From NCBI GenBank assembly GCA_011192085.1, contig DUEQ01000014.1, positions 1-8,120 of the forward strand: 8,120 nt of DNA, written 5' to 3'. This DNA is from Caldilineae bacterium. Lineage in GTDB: Bacteria > Chloroflexota > Anaerolineae > J102. Made by a program: the position numbers and the translations under genes. Shown piece by piece: positions 1 through 5,491 of the stretch (position 1 is the first letter of the stretch; the number at the start of each line of letters is the position of its first letter). The notes beneath the pieces were generated by a model. The model saw only the letters and a program-made list of their open reading frames with translations, did no database searches and was not told the origin of the DNA.

Positions 1-156
1 GTCGCGGCCCACGGCCACGCCCCCGCGCCGGCCTCCTCACACCCCGCCCGTTCGTCCTCCTGTCACGCCCCCGCGGCGGCCTTCCGTGACGCCGCCCCAT
101 CGCCCTACCGTCACGCCGCCCGCGTTCCCTTGATCTCGAGACCCCGGCATCCATAA
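1..156 (+). CDS. Possible 3' end of a + strand gene made of octapeptide repeats (partial, doubtful)
   Basis: The frame beginning at base 1 stays open for 51 codons and ends with TAA at 154-156, two bases before a strong terminator hairpin. The deduced peptide is rich in Ala, Pro, His, Ser and Arg and follows the 24-bp DNA repeat, so each unit gives an eight-residue block such as HAPAPASS, HPARSSSC, HAPAAAFR or DAAPSPYR. A stop codon just ahead of a terminator is what the tail of a real gene looks like. However, C-rich repeats are often open by chance, no domain is recognisable, and the start lies outside the window. It could equally be non-coding repeat DNA. Confidence 0.2.
   Translation, partial: VAAHGHAPAPASSHPARSSSCHAPAAAFRDAAPSPYRHAARVPLISRPRHP
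16..135. repeat. Five degenerate 24-bp tandem repeats
   Basis: Units run 16-39, 40-63, 64-87, 88-111 and 112-135. Each begins with a (C/G)AC(G/C)CC-type segment, and units 2-4 end in a (T/C)(C/A)C(T/C)GT-type segment. Aligned by hand, units 1 and 3 match at 19 of 24 bases, units 2 and 4 at 17, and units 3 and 4 at 17; unit 5 is the most diverged. The + strand is strongly C-rich, so part of the similarity is compositional, but the constant 24-base phase is not. The array may continue past the left edge. The unit is a whole number of codons, which keeps the + strand frame intact. Confidence 0.65.
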
Positions 157-158
157 AC

Positions 159-185
159 AAAGACCTCCGCTTCGCGGAGGTCTTT
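159..185. terminator. Bidirectional intrinsic terminator
   Basis: A perfect inverted repeat pairs AAAGACCTCCGC (159-170) with GCGGAGGTCTTT (174-185) around a three-base TTC loop, giving a 12-bp stem. On the + strand the stem's own TCTTT runs into another T. On the - strand the stem is followed by TTTGTTTATGG, a better U-rich tail. It can therefore end both a + strand transcript arriving from the left edge (TAA at 154-156) and the - strand transcript of the small HMA-like gene and the ORF after it (TAA at 200-202). Confidence 0.87.
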
Positions 186-199
186 TCGCGTCCGGTCGC

Positions 200-322
200 T
201 TACTTCCCGACGACCTCTTTCACTGAAGAGGCGGGGTCGGTTCCTTCCGAGGCAGGCAATCGTTTTTGTTCATGGCGGGGGTCATCTTCGGCGGGGGCGA
301 TGAAAACGAGGTTGGAAATCAA
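200..322 (-). CDS. Possible small ORF or frameshifted C-terminal extension, 40 codons (doubtful)
   Basis: On the - strand a TTG codon (320-322) overlaps the TGA stop of the HMA-like gene in a TTGA arrangement. From it runs an open frame of 40 codons ending at TAA (200-202), 14 bases ahead of the terminator. The peptide begins LISNLVFIAPAEDD and ends ASSVKEVVGK. Codon choice favours C or G at third positions, as in real genes here, and the lysine-containing end looks protein-like. Against it, no Shine-Dalgarno sequence precedes the TTG and I recognise no family. It could be a translationally coupled small protein, a C-terminal extension of the upstream gene split by a frameshift, or chance. 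Confidence 0.22.
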   Translation of the reverse strand: MISNLVFIAPAEDDPRHEQKRLPASEGTDPASSVKEVVGK

Positions 323-528
323 AGGCCAGCGGCGCGGAGATGCGTGTGAAGATGGAAAGGCGTGATCTGTTTGAAATCGTACCGCACGCGAACCTGGCCG
401 CTTTGAGAATCGATCTGAATCTCCTCAACGCCATCCAGAGCAAGCGCTTCCTTCGCCCGCTCCTGCCATGCGTGGCGATCCATGCTGTCAACCCACAGGG
501 TGGTCCAATATGTCATCTGTTCGGCCAT
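319..528 (-). CDS. Small HMA-like (heavy-metal-associated fold) protein lacking CxxC
   Basis: A 69-residue soluble protein whose pattern fits the beta-alpha-beta-beta-alpha-beta HMA/copper-chaperone fold: strand at 8-14, helix at 18-31, the family-like GVEEIQID turn and strand (33-40), a GQVRVRYD strand (44-51) and a last helix ending in RAAGL where HMA domains usually have AAGY or EAGY. The metal-binding loop that normally reads GMxCxxC is SMDRHAW here, so both cysteines are gone (R18 and W21 by my alignment). A HxHxH run (H59, H61, H63) in the last helix might bind metal or be incidental. I start at the ATG at 526-528 because GGAGCGAGG precedes it; an in-frame ATG five codons upstream (541-543) has no ribosome site. 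It lies downstream of the MEMO gene on the same strand but has its own promoter. Function unknown; copper chaperone activity would not be expected without the cysteines. Confidence 0.72.
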   Translation of the reverse strand: MAEQMTYWTTLWVDSMDRHAWQERAKEALALDGVEEIQIDSQSGQVRVRYDFKQITPFHLHTHLRAAGL

Positions 529-532
529 GATG

Positions 533-541
533 CCTCGCTCC
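533..541 (-). promoter_or_regulatory. Ribosome binding site that decides the start of the HMA-like gene
   Basis: Read on the - strand this is GGAGCGAGG, two purine-rich Shine-Dalgarno cores 9 and 4 bases before the ATG at 526-528. The alternative ATG at 541-543 overlaps this element and is preceded by CATCATCAACTCTTGCA, which has no such signal. Confidence 0.6.
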
Positions 542-587
542 ATTGCAAGAGTTGATGATGGGAGAGGTGAGAATCGGTACTGACTCC

Positions 588-596
588 ATTATACCA
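588..596 (-). promoter_or_regulatory. Extended -10 promoter for the HMA-like gene
   Basis: The - strand reads TGGTATAAT, a perfect TATAAT with the upstream TGn of an extended -10 element. The region 17 bases further upstream (TCTCTA) is a poor -35, which an extended -10 promoter can tolerate. Transcription should begin near 580, giving a leader of about 50 bases before the ATG at 526-528. The site lies in the 100-bp gap after the MEMO stop codon, so the small gene need not depend on read-through from MEMO. Confidence 0.65.
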
Positions 597-628
597 AAAA
601 GATGATTTCGTAGAGAAAACGCGGCCCT

Positions 629-1855
629 TTAGCCGAACGCCACGCCCGCGATGGTGACCACGGAGGTTTCCCGATCATCCGCCGGGCAAACCGCATAGCC
701 CGCCCGAGCGCCCTCCACCGCCCCAACCGCCTTCAAACTCAGGTAGAAGGGCGCGACGCCACACACATTGTTCTCGTCCCGCACCCGCTTGATGACGCCC
801 CAGAAGCCCTCGGCGTCTCCTGCGGCCAGCAACCTCAACATCTCGTCATCGAGCTGGCGGATCTGCGCCTGTTTCGCCTCGTCCACGGGCTCGCCATCGA
901 ACGCGGGGCCCACGTGAGCCAGGTCGCCCGAGGCGATGACCAGGGTGTGAGGACGTTCACGCAGGATGGAGCGCAGTTCTGCCAGGAATCGGGCGAGAAC
1001 AGGATCGTCCGCGGGGGGATGGGAGGCATCCAGAAAGGGGAGAAGCGAGCCCGCCAGGATGGGAATGGTCGGCACAGGTTCGCCCCCGCGCATGTGATGC
1101 ATCCAAACCAGCACCAGCTCCAGCGAATGCTCTCCCAGGTGATAGAGTTCCCCTGCAAATGCCTGTTCTCCACCTACGGCCCGAGCCAGACGGTCCACCA
1201 GGAGTTGATCATTGGGCAGGATGCCGTAGGGCGTGGCGTAGCTCTGCCGGGTGAGGGTGATCGGATTGTAGTCGCCATAGTGGTCCGTGCCCAGAATAAT
1301 AACCAACTCTGCGGCCCGGGCCATGGCTTCCGCCGCCTTCCACACCTGGGCGTAGACCTCATGCCCGCGAGCGTAGTCGATGTGGGGGCTGAAGATGAGC
1401 CTGCCCGAGGGCGGCATCGCAGCCACAGGCCCGACCTCCGCCAGATACGCGTCGAACTGGGCTTTGAGCTGGGCGGGGTCTGCGGGATAGCCCTCGCCAG
1501 CCAGGAGCATGGGGCGATGGGGAAGCTGATAATAACGCGCCAACGCTTCCTGATAAGCCTGACGGAAACGCGCATTTTCCAGGAAGTAAAGCTCGTCTAG
1601 CGCGGCCACAAGTTGTTCGATGGCGTCTTCTTCGGCGCCTAATCCGAAACGGAGCGCCAGCTCCTGGCGCACGCCTGAGATATCCCGCGTGCCATCCAAT
1701 AGATACAAGGCCGGACCATAGACCTGCGGCAGAATCATGTATTGTCCGGCCAGTTGGAAAGGGTCTTGTAGCAGCAGTGAGGGCGCGCCCTGATAGTGAA
1801 TGGCCTGGATGTTCAGAGAGCGGAGTTTGGGAAAGGAAGGCGATTCGGCGTGCAT
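629..1855 (-). CDS. amrB: AmmeMemoRadiSam system protein B (MEMO1 family) with N-terminal winged-helix-like domain
   Basis: A cytosolic protein of 408 residues from the chosen start. Residues about 10-100 form an N-terminal region like that seen in long bacterial MEMO proteins, with a PqqD/winged-helix-like LLDGTRDISGVRQEL ... LDELYFLENARF pattern. Residues about 150-408 are the MEMO domain, related in fold to LigB extradiol dioxygenases. All five metal-site positions of human MEMO1 appear kept: H158 (SPHIDY), H192 (TDHYG), D311 and H314 (GDLAH), C365 (NNVCG); EHSLEL is also conserved. The biochemical role in bacteria is unsettled; family members usually sit with AMMECR1 and radical SAM partners, which are absent nearby. 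An ATG at 1922-1924 would add 23 residues with no family resemblance. I prefer 1855 because the conserved FPKLRSLNIQ start follows it closely and a -10-like GATAAT overlaps the upstream ATG. Neither start has a good Shine-Dalgarno. Family assignment is firm, start moderate. Confidence 0.9.
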   Translation of the reverse strand: MHAESPSFPKLRSLNIQAIHYQGAPSLLLQDPFQLAGQYMILPQVYGPALYLLDGTRDISGVRQELALRFGLGAEEDAIEQLVAALDELYFLENARFRQAYQEALARYYQLPHRPMLLAGEGYPADPAQLKAQFDAYLAEVGPVAAMPPSGRLIFSPHIDYARGHEVYAQVWKAAEAMARAAELVIILGTDHYGDYNPITLTRQSYATPYGILPNDQLLVDRLARAVGGEQAFAGELYHLGEHSLELVLVWMHHMRGGEPVPTIPILAGSLLPFLDASHPPADDPVLARFLAELRSILRERPHTLVIASGDLAHVGPAFDGEPVDEAKQAQIRQLDDEMLRLLAAGDAEGFWGVIKRVRDENNVCGVAPFYLSLKAVGAVEGARAGYAVCPADDRETSVVTIAGVAFG

Positions 1856-1922
1856 GACAAAAATGGCGGTTGAAAGTTCGGGGAAATGGGGGTAGGATAA
1901 GAGTGAACAGAGGCCGCGAAAC

Positions 1923-1928
1923 ATTATC
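1923..1928 (-). promoter_or_regulatory. Possible -10 element for the MEMO gene
   Basis: The - strand reads GATAAT, five of six matches to TATAAT, about 68 bases before the preferred MEMO start at 1855. No convincing -35 sits 17 bases upstream. It overlaps the alternative ATG at 1922-1924, so if it is the promoter that ATG would not be transcribed. Suggestive only. Confidence 0.3.
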
Positions 1929-2029
1929 CGCGATGCGTCCCCGGAAATCCAAACCTTGTCGTGTTACCCAATCCCCATTTCAAGAATCTAACGCGTGAGA
2001 GACACCATTCGAAAACGGAGTGAAGCGCC

Positions 2030-2746
2030 ATGACCGACCCCATCGCCACCCTGAAAACCCAGAAGGCGCGAACGGACCAACGCGCCTTTTTCCTCACCCT
2101 AGAAGCCATTGCCCCCGGCCTTCGCAACTACATCCGTCAGCGACTGCGCTCCGCCGAGCGCCGCGGGCTGATCCCGTCAGGCCTCTACGCGCCCGACGAC
2201 GTCCTCGACGAGGCGCTTCTGGCCGTGTATGCGCGGTTCGACGCCATGCCCGAGGACGCCGATGGATTGCGGGTGACGCTCTTCCAGCTTGCCAACGAAC
2301 GGCTGGATGAGCTCATCGAGCAGGAAGCCTGGCATCGCCGCGGGGTGCGGTTGGAGGATATCCTCGCGGATGAAATGAAGATGATGGCTGAGATCCCACA
2401 GATGACCGTGGACGCGGACGGCGATATCGTGCTGGTGGAGGAGCTGGACGACGCGGAGATCGAGCCGCCCGAACCTGAGATCGCGCTGCTGGAGGACAGC
2501 TTCGAGGATGAGATCCTGGAGTCCCTGGGCGCAGACTGGGCGCGAGTGAAGGAGGACGCAGCCCAGCGCGCGCTCCTGGCCCGCCTCTACGACCACCTGC
2601 CCGAACAGAGTCGCATCCTCCTGGACCTGTGGACGCGCGGGCGTCTCACAATCGAAGAGATCGCCCAGGTTCGGGGCCTGGATGTGGCGCAGGTAAGAGA
2701 GACGCTGGAGCGCATCCGAGGGGAATTCCAACGCTGGCTTGGCTAA
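2030..2746 (+). CDS. Sigma-70-like protein with region 2-like and region 4-like parts and an acidic linker
   Basis: A soluble 238-residue protein. Residues 20-105 are helical and resemble sigma region 2, with the pattern RNYIRQRLR, GLIPSGLYAPDDVLDEALL, YARF and LFQLANERLDELI. I associate this variant, with its proline-containing 'PSGLYAPDDVLDEAL' turn, with sigma-like domains linked to HPF/RaiA ribosome-hibernation proteins; that is recollection, not a search. Residues 106-170 are a very acidic linker. Residues 180-236 resemble region 4, with LPEQSRILLDLWTRGRLTIEEIAQVRGL forming a helix-turn-helix. Likely a transcription factor or alternative sigma factor, or a sigma-derived regulator no longer acting as one. 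The ATG is supported by GGAGTG (2017-2022), seven bases upstream. It is the only complete + strand gene here, divergent from MEMO and convergent with the CPBP gene. No anti-sigma gene adjoins it. Confidence 0.75.
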   Translation: MTDPIATLKTQKARTDQRAFFLTLEAIAPGLRNYIRQRLRSAERRGLIPSGLYAPDDVLDEALLAVYARFDAMPEDADGLRVTLFQLANERLDELIEQEAWHRRGVRLEDILADEMKMMAEIPQMTVDADGDIVLVEELDDAEIEPPEPEIALLEDSFEDEILESLGADWARVKEDAAQRALLARLYDHLPEQSRILLDLWTRGRLTIEEIAQVRGLDVAQVRETLERIRGEFQRWLG

Positions 2747-2774
2747 CGCGCCGATCTCTCAGTTGCAAAGACCT

Positions 2775-2811
2775 CCCTCCCGAAAAGGAACGTAGTGAGT
2801 TTCGGGAAGGG
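2775..2811. other. Bulged hairpin in the convergent intergenic region (possible terminator)
   Basis: CCCTCCCGAAA (2775-2785) pairs with TTTCGGGA plus GGG (2800-2811), with A2808 bulged, giving an 11-bp stem and a 14-base loop. It begins 29 bases after the stop of the sigma-like gene and lies beyond the end of the convergent CPBP gene. A run of seven T (2836-2842) follows on the + strand but is 24 bases from the stem, so this is not a textbook intrinsic terminator. Its position between two converging genes makes a transcript-ending or 3'-end-protecting role likely. Confidence 0.4.
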
Positions 2812-2844
2812 CTGGGAAGGCGGCAAAACAGAGAGTTTTTTTGA

Positions 2845-2867
2845 CGTTGGACGCATGACGTGCAACG
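2845..2867. other. 23-bp imperfect palindrome (dyad)
   Basis: The arms are CGTTG-G-ACG (2845-2853) and CGT-G-CAACG (2859-2867) around a CATGA centre, matching at eight of nine positions. It follows directly on the seven-T run. An operator-like dyad between two gene ends is unusual because no start codon lies nearby; it may instead be a weak RNA stem or chance. Confidence 0.27.
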
Positions 2868-2933
2868 AATTCACGCAGAATGCGCCGCCGACTTTTTCGT
2901 GAGCGTCGCGCAGTCGTAAGCAGTTGCCAAAGC

Positions 2934-3929
2934 TCACTGTAAGAACGTCGCCCAGATCACATCCACCAGGGCATGGGTGAGCACAGGGGCCAACAGGTTG
3001 TTCCCGCTGCGGCGATAGGCCCAGCCATAGCCTATCCCCGCCACCGCGGCCAGCGCCACGTACGCCACCTTTTCGGCCAGGTCGCCCGCATTGTTCCAGT
3101 GCATCAGCCCAAAGAGGAAGGACGCGGCCAGCAGCGTCAGCCAGCGCCGCGAGGACATCTGATCCAGGCCATGCTGGAGGATACCGCGGAAGAAGAGCTC
3201 TTCGGGTATGGCGACAGTGAGGAAAATGCCTGCAAACATGAGCAAGGCGGGGACAAGTTGAGGCGGGTTTGAAGGCGGCCAGGAGAGAAAATCGATGGCC
3301 AGGCCAATGGGGATGATGATAGCCGCAAAAACCGCGGTGGCCATCAACGCGATGCCGATATCCCGCCATCGGGGGACGAGCCGATAGCCGAACTCGGGCA
3401 TGTCTCGCAAGCCATACCATCCCACCACCCCTAACGTCGAAAGCGCGATGGCCCACCAGTTGTAATCTCCGCCCAGGTCATAGATCCACCGCAAGTCGAA
3501 AGGAATCCACAACGCCATCCAGATAGCCACATCCACCCAGGTCAGCCCCCGGCGTCCGCGCTCCACCTGGCGCAACGCGCCCAACGCAGCCGCCAAGCCC
3601 GCGGCCACGATGACCGTGGCGTAGGGATCGAACTTGCCAGCAAGGATCTGGACGATGAGCCAGAGGAGGGTGACGCCGCCCGCGGTGTGGAGCAGCGGCC
3701 AGCGCGTGTTTTGCAGCCAGGTCTGCACCTTGCGGGCCGCGGAAGGGGAGCCCAGGGTCAGTTGTGCGCCGATGATGGGAGCGAATCCGATGATGGCCGC
3801 GACCCAGCCCACGGGCGTCAGCTCGAGCGCGTCCCCCTCCACCATCATCAACGCCACGGTCAGTCCCGCGCCGGCCAGAGTCAGCGCCAGCCACAGCCGC
3901 CAGGGAAGCCTGCGTCCCTCTTCACTCAT
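2934..3929 (-). CDS. CPBP family intramembrane glutamic protease (Abi/Rce1-like)
   Basis: A 331-residue integral membrane protein with about eight hydrophobic segments, roughly at 11-30, 38-60, 78-97, 102-118, 132-150, 158-173, 190-214 and 225-241, then the catalytic core. The core shows all three family motifs: EExxxR as E243-E244 and R248 (PEELFFRGIL), FxxxH as F273 and H277 (FGLMHWNN), and HxxxD as H319 and D323 (THALVD). Family members cleave prenylated or small hydrophobic substrates or are tied to bacteriocin self-immunity; the target here cannot be read from sequence. The start is well supported by AAGGAG (3936-3941) six bases before the ATG. It begins 38 bp after the UbiD stop on the same strand, so it is probably the last gene of that transcription unit. 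A role in processing a neighbour is not shown. Confidence 0.9.
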   Translation of the reverse strand: MSEEGRRLPWRLWLALTLAGAGLTVALMMVEGDALELTPVGWVAAIIGFAPIIGAQLTLGSPSAARKVQTWLQNTRWPLLHTAGGVTLLWLIVQILAGKFDPYATVIVAAGLAAALGALRQVERGRRGLTWVDVAIWMALWIPFDLRWIYDLGGDYNWWAIALSTLGVVGWYGLRDMPEFGYRLVPRWRDIGIALMATAVFAAIIIPIGLAIDFLSWPPSNPPQLVPALLMFAGIFLTVAIPEELFFRGILQHGLDQMSSRRWLTLLAASFLFGLMHWNNAGDLAEKVAYVALAAVAGIGYGWAYRRSGNNLLAPVLTHALVDVIWATFLQ

Positions 3930-3967
3930 GCGGTTCTCCTTGTCGTGAATGGAGATGGATGGGTGAA

Positions 3968-5437
3968 TCAGTCGATCCCGTAGAGCTCCCAGCGACGGGC
4001 GACCCGCGCCTTAATCTCCTCGGTCATGGAAACCAGGGTGGGCCATTCGCGCGTGTAGCCTTCCTCGGGCAGTTTGCGGGTGGCGTCGATGCCGATCTTG
4101 CCTCCAAATGCGAAGCGATAGCTGGCGTGATCCAGCGCGTCCACCGGCCCATCCTGGATGATCACATCCCGGCTCCAATCCACGTTCCCCAGCATGTGGA
4201 AGAACGCCTCCTGCTCGTTCTGCACGTTCACATCCTCGTCGAAAATGACGATGGCCTTCGTCAGGGCCATGAGCCCCATGCCCCAAAGCCCGTTGATGAC
4301 CTTGCGCGCGTGGCCCGGGTAGCGTTTCTTGATGGAGACGAAGATGAGATTGTGGAAAACCCCCGCGGGGGGCATGTTCCAGTCCACGATCTCCCCCTGG
4401 AAGAGCTTCATCAACGGCAGGAAGAGCCGTTCCGTGGCCTTGCCCATCCAGTAGTCCTCCATGGGAGGCAGGCCCACCACCGTGGTGGGATAGATCGCAT
4501 CGTTGCGGTGGGTGACCGCGGTGACGTGGAGAACGGGGTAGTCGTCGGGCGGGGTGTAATAGCCGGTGTGGTCGCCGAAAGGCCCCTCCAACCGCCGTTC
4601 GTTGGGGTCCACCCAGCCTTCGATGACGATCTCCGCGTGGGCCGGGACCTCCAGGGGCTGGGTGATGCACTTCACCAGCTCCACGGGCTTGCCTCGCAGC
4701 CACCCAGCCAGAAGGAACTCATCCACATTGGGCGGCAGGGGCGCGCTGCCCGACCAGACCACCGCGGGATCGCCGCCCAGGCTCACGGCCACGGGGATCT
4801 TGGTCGCGCCCTTTGCTCGCGCCTCCCGCTCGTGCTCGGCCCCGCCCTTGTGCAACTGCCAGTGCATGCCCAGGGTGCGGTCGTCGTACACCTGCAAGCG
4901 ATACATGCCCACATTGCGCGCGCCGGTGACGGGATCGCGGGTGATGACCGTGGGCAGGGTGATGTAGGGACCGCCATCTTCGGGCCAGCAGGTGAGGATG
5001 GGCAGGCCCGCCAGGGTCGCGGCCTCGCCCGTTTTGATCACCTCTTGCACCGGCGCTTTCTTCACGATTTTGGGCTTCAGCCCCGCGCTTTTCAAAGCCC
5101 CAAGCATATCCTTCGCCCGCCCTACGACTGGCCCCAACCCCTTGGGTAGGCTCGGGTCTATCAGGCGGGCCATCTTCTGGTTCAGCTCCTCCAGCTCCCG
5201 CACGCCTAGAGCCCAGGCCATGCGTTGGGGATGCCCGAACATGTTGATGAGGACGGGCATGTCGGAGCCGATGACGTTTTCGAAGAGCAGGGCCTTGTTC
5301 TTCTCCAGCGGCCCCTTGCTCACCCGGTCCGCGATCTCGGTGATCTCCAGGCGGGGATCGACAGGAACGGTGATCCGGGCCAGGTGGCCGCCCTTTCCCA
5401 GCAGGCGGATGAATTCGCGCAGATTTTTGTAGGCCAT
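3968..5437 (-). CDS. ubiD: UbiD family decarboxylase (prenylated-FMN dependent)
   Basis: A 489-residue cytosolic enzyme of normal UbiD length. The family removes or adds carboxyl groups on aromatic or unsaturated acids using prenylated FMN and a divalent metal. Visible motifs: TRDPVTGARNVGMYR (166-180), supplying likely metal ligand N175 and catalytic R180; further probable metal ligands H192 and E240; EGPFGDHTGYY (284-294) with E284 and D289, the acidic pair of the catalytic R-E-D/E triad; and a conserved C-terminal core, IVIFDEDVNV (396-405) and GGKIGIDATRK (445-455). Everything needed for activity seems present. It most resembles menaquinone/ubiquinone-type UbiD, but substrate cannot be settled. 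The UbiX partner that makes prenyl-FMN is not in the window. The ATG has only a weak ribosome site. It lies 54 bp after the ABC ATPase, with a hairpin in the gap. Confidence 0.93.
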   Translation of the reverse strand: MAYKNLREFIRLLGKGGHLARITVPVDPRLEITEIADRVSKGPLEKNKALLFENVIGSDMPVLINMFGHPQRMAWALGVRELEELNQKMARLIDPSLPKGLGPVVGRAKDMLGALKSAGLKPKIVKKAPVQEVIKTGEAATLAGLPILTCWPEDGGPYITLPTVITRDPVTGARNVGMYRLQVYDDRTLGMHWQLHKGGAEHEREARAKGATKIPVAVSLGGDPAVVWSGSAPLPPNVDEFLLAGWLRGKPVELVKCITQPLEVPAHAEIVIEGWVDPNERRLEGPFGDHTGYYTPPDDYPVLHVTAVTHRNDAIYPTTVVGLPPMEDYWMGKATERLFLPLMKLFQGEIVDWNMPPAGVFHNLIFVSIKKRYPGHARKVINGLWGMGLMALTKAIVIFDEDVNVQNEQEAFFHMLGNVDWSRDVIIQDGPVDALDHASYRFAFGGKIGIDATRKLPEEGYTREWPTLVSMTEEIKARVARRWELYGID

Positions 5438-5457
5438 GGGCGTTCTTAATTTGCGAG

Positions 5458-5478
5458 GGGATCGTTGCTGACGATCCC
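5458..5478. other. Perfect 8-bp hairpin between ATPase and UbiD genes
   Basis: GGGATCGT (5458-5465) and ACGATCCC (5471-5478) form a perfect inverted repeat around a five-base loop (TGCTG). It fills much of the 54-bp gap and ends 20 bases before the UbiD ATG in transcript order. Neither side has a run of T, so it is not a standard terminator. It could be an operator, an mRNA-processing or stability stem that uncouples transporter from UbiD expression, or a stem affecting UbiD translation. Confidence 0.5.
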
Positions 5479-5491
5479 AATGATGCGGATA

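Noticed and set aside
16..135. CRISPR array
   Set aside because: The units are contiguous and diverged, with no constant repeat alternating with unique spacers, and no cas gene is present.
319..324. CTT TGA at the end of the HMA-like gene, resembling the prfB +1 frameshift site
   Set aside because: The following base is T rather than C, no Shine-Dalgarno stimulator precedes it, and the +1 frame ends after 12 codons. The protein already ends where HMA domains end.
340..555. 71-codon + strand frame overlapping the HMA-like gene
   Set aside because: No ribosome site. The opposite strand has a perfect extended -10 promoter, a Shine-Dalgarno sequence and a recognisable fold.
914..1600. 228-codon open frame on the + strand
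   Set aside because: It lies wholly antisense to the MEMO gene, shows no family motif, and is rich in His, Arg and Gly as expected for a shadow of GC-rich coding DNA.
1950..1992. Promoter for the sigma-like gene (TTGTCG with TCTAAC)
   Set aside because: The spacing of 25 bases is too long for a sigma-70 promoter, and no better pair was found.
2177..2731. 184-codon open frame on the - strand
   Set aside because: Antisense to the sigma-like gene, which has a ribosome site and coherent domain layout.
2841..2869. + strand promoter starting with TTGACG
   Set aside because: The hexamer is a good -35, but no acceptable -10 lies 16-18 bases downstream and no + strand gene follows.
3959..5149. 396-codon open frame on the + strand
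   Set aside because: Antisense to UbiD, whose catalytic motifs are intact. The predicted protein is His/Gly/Arg-rich with no recognisable domain.
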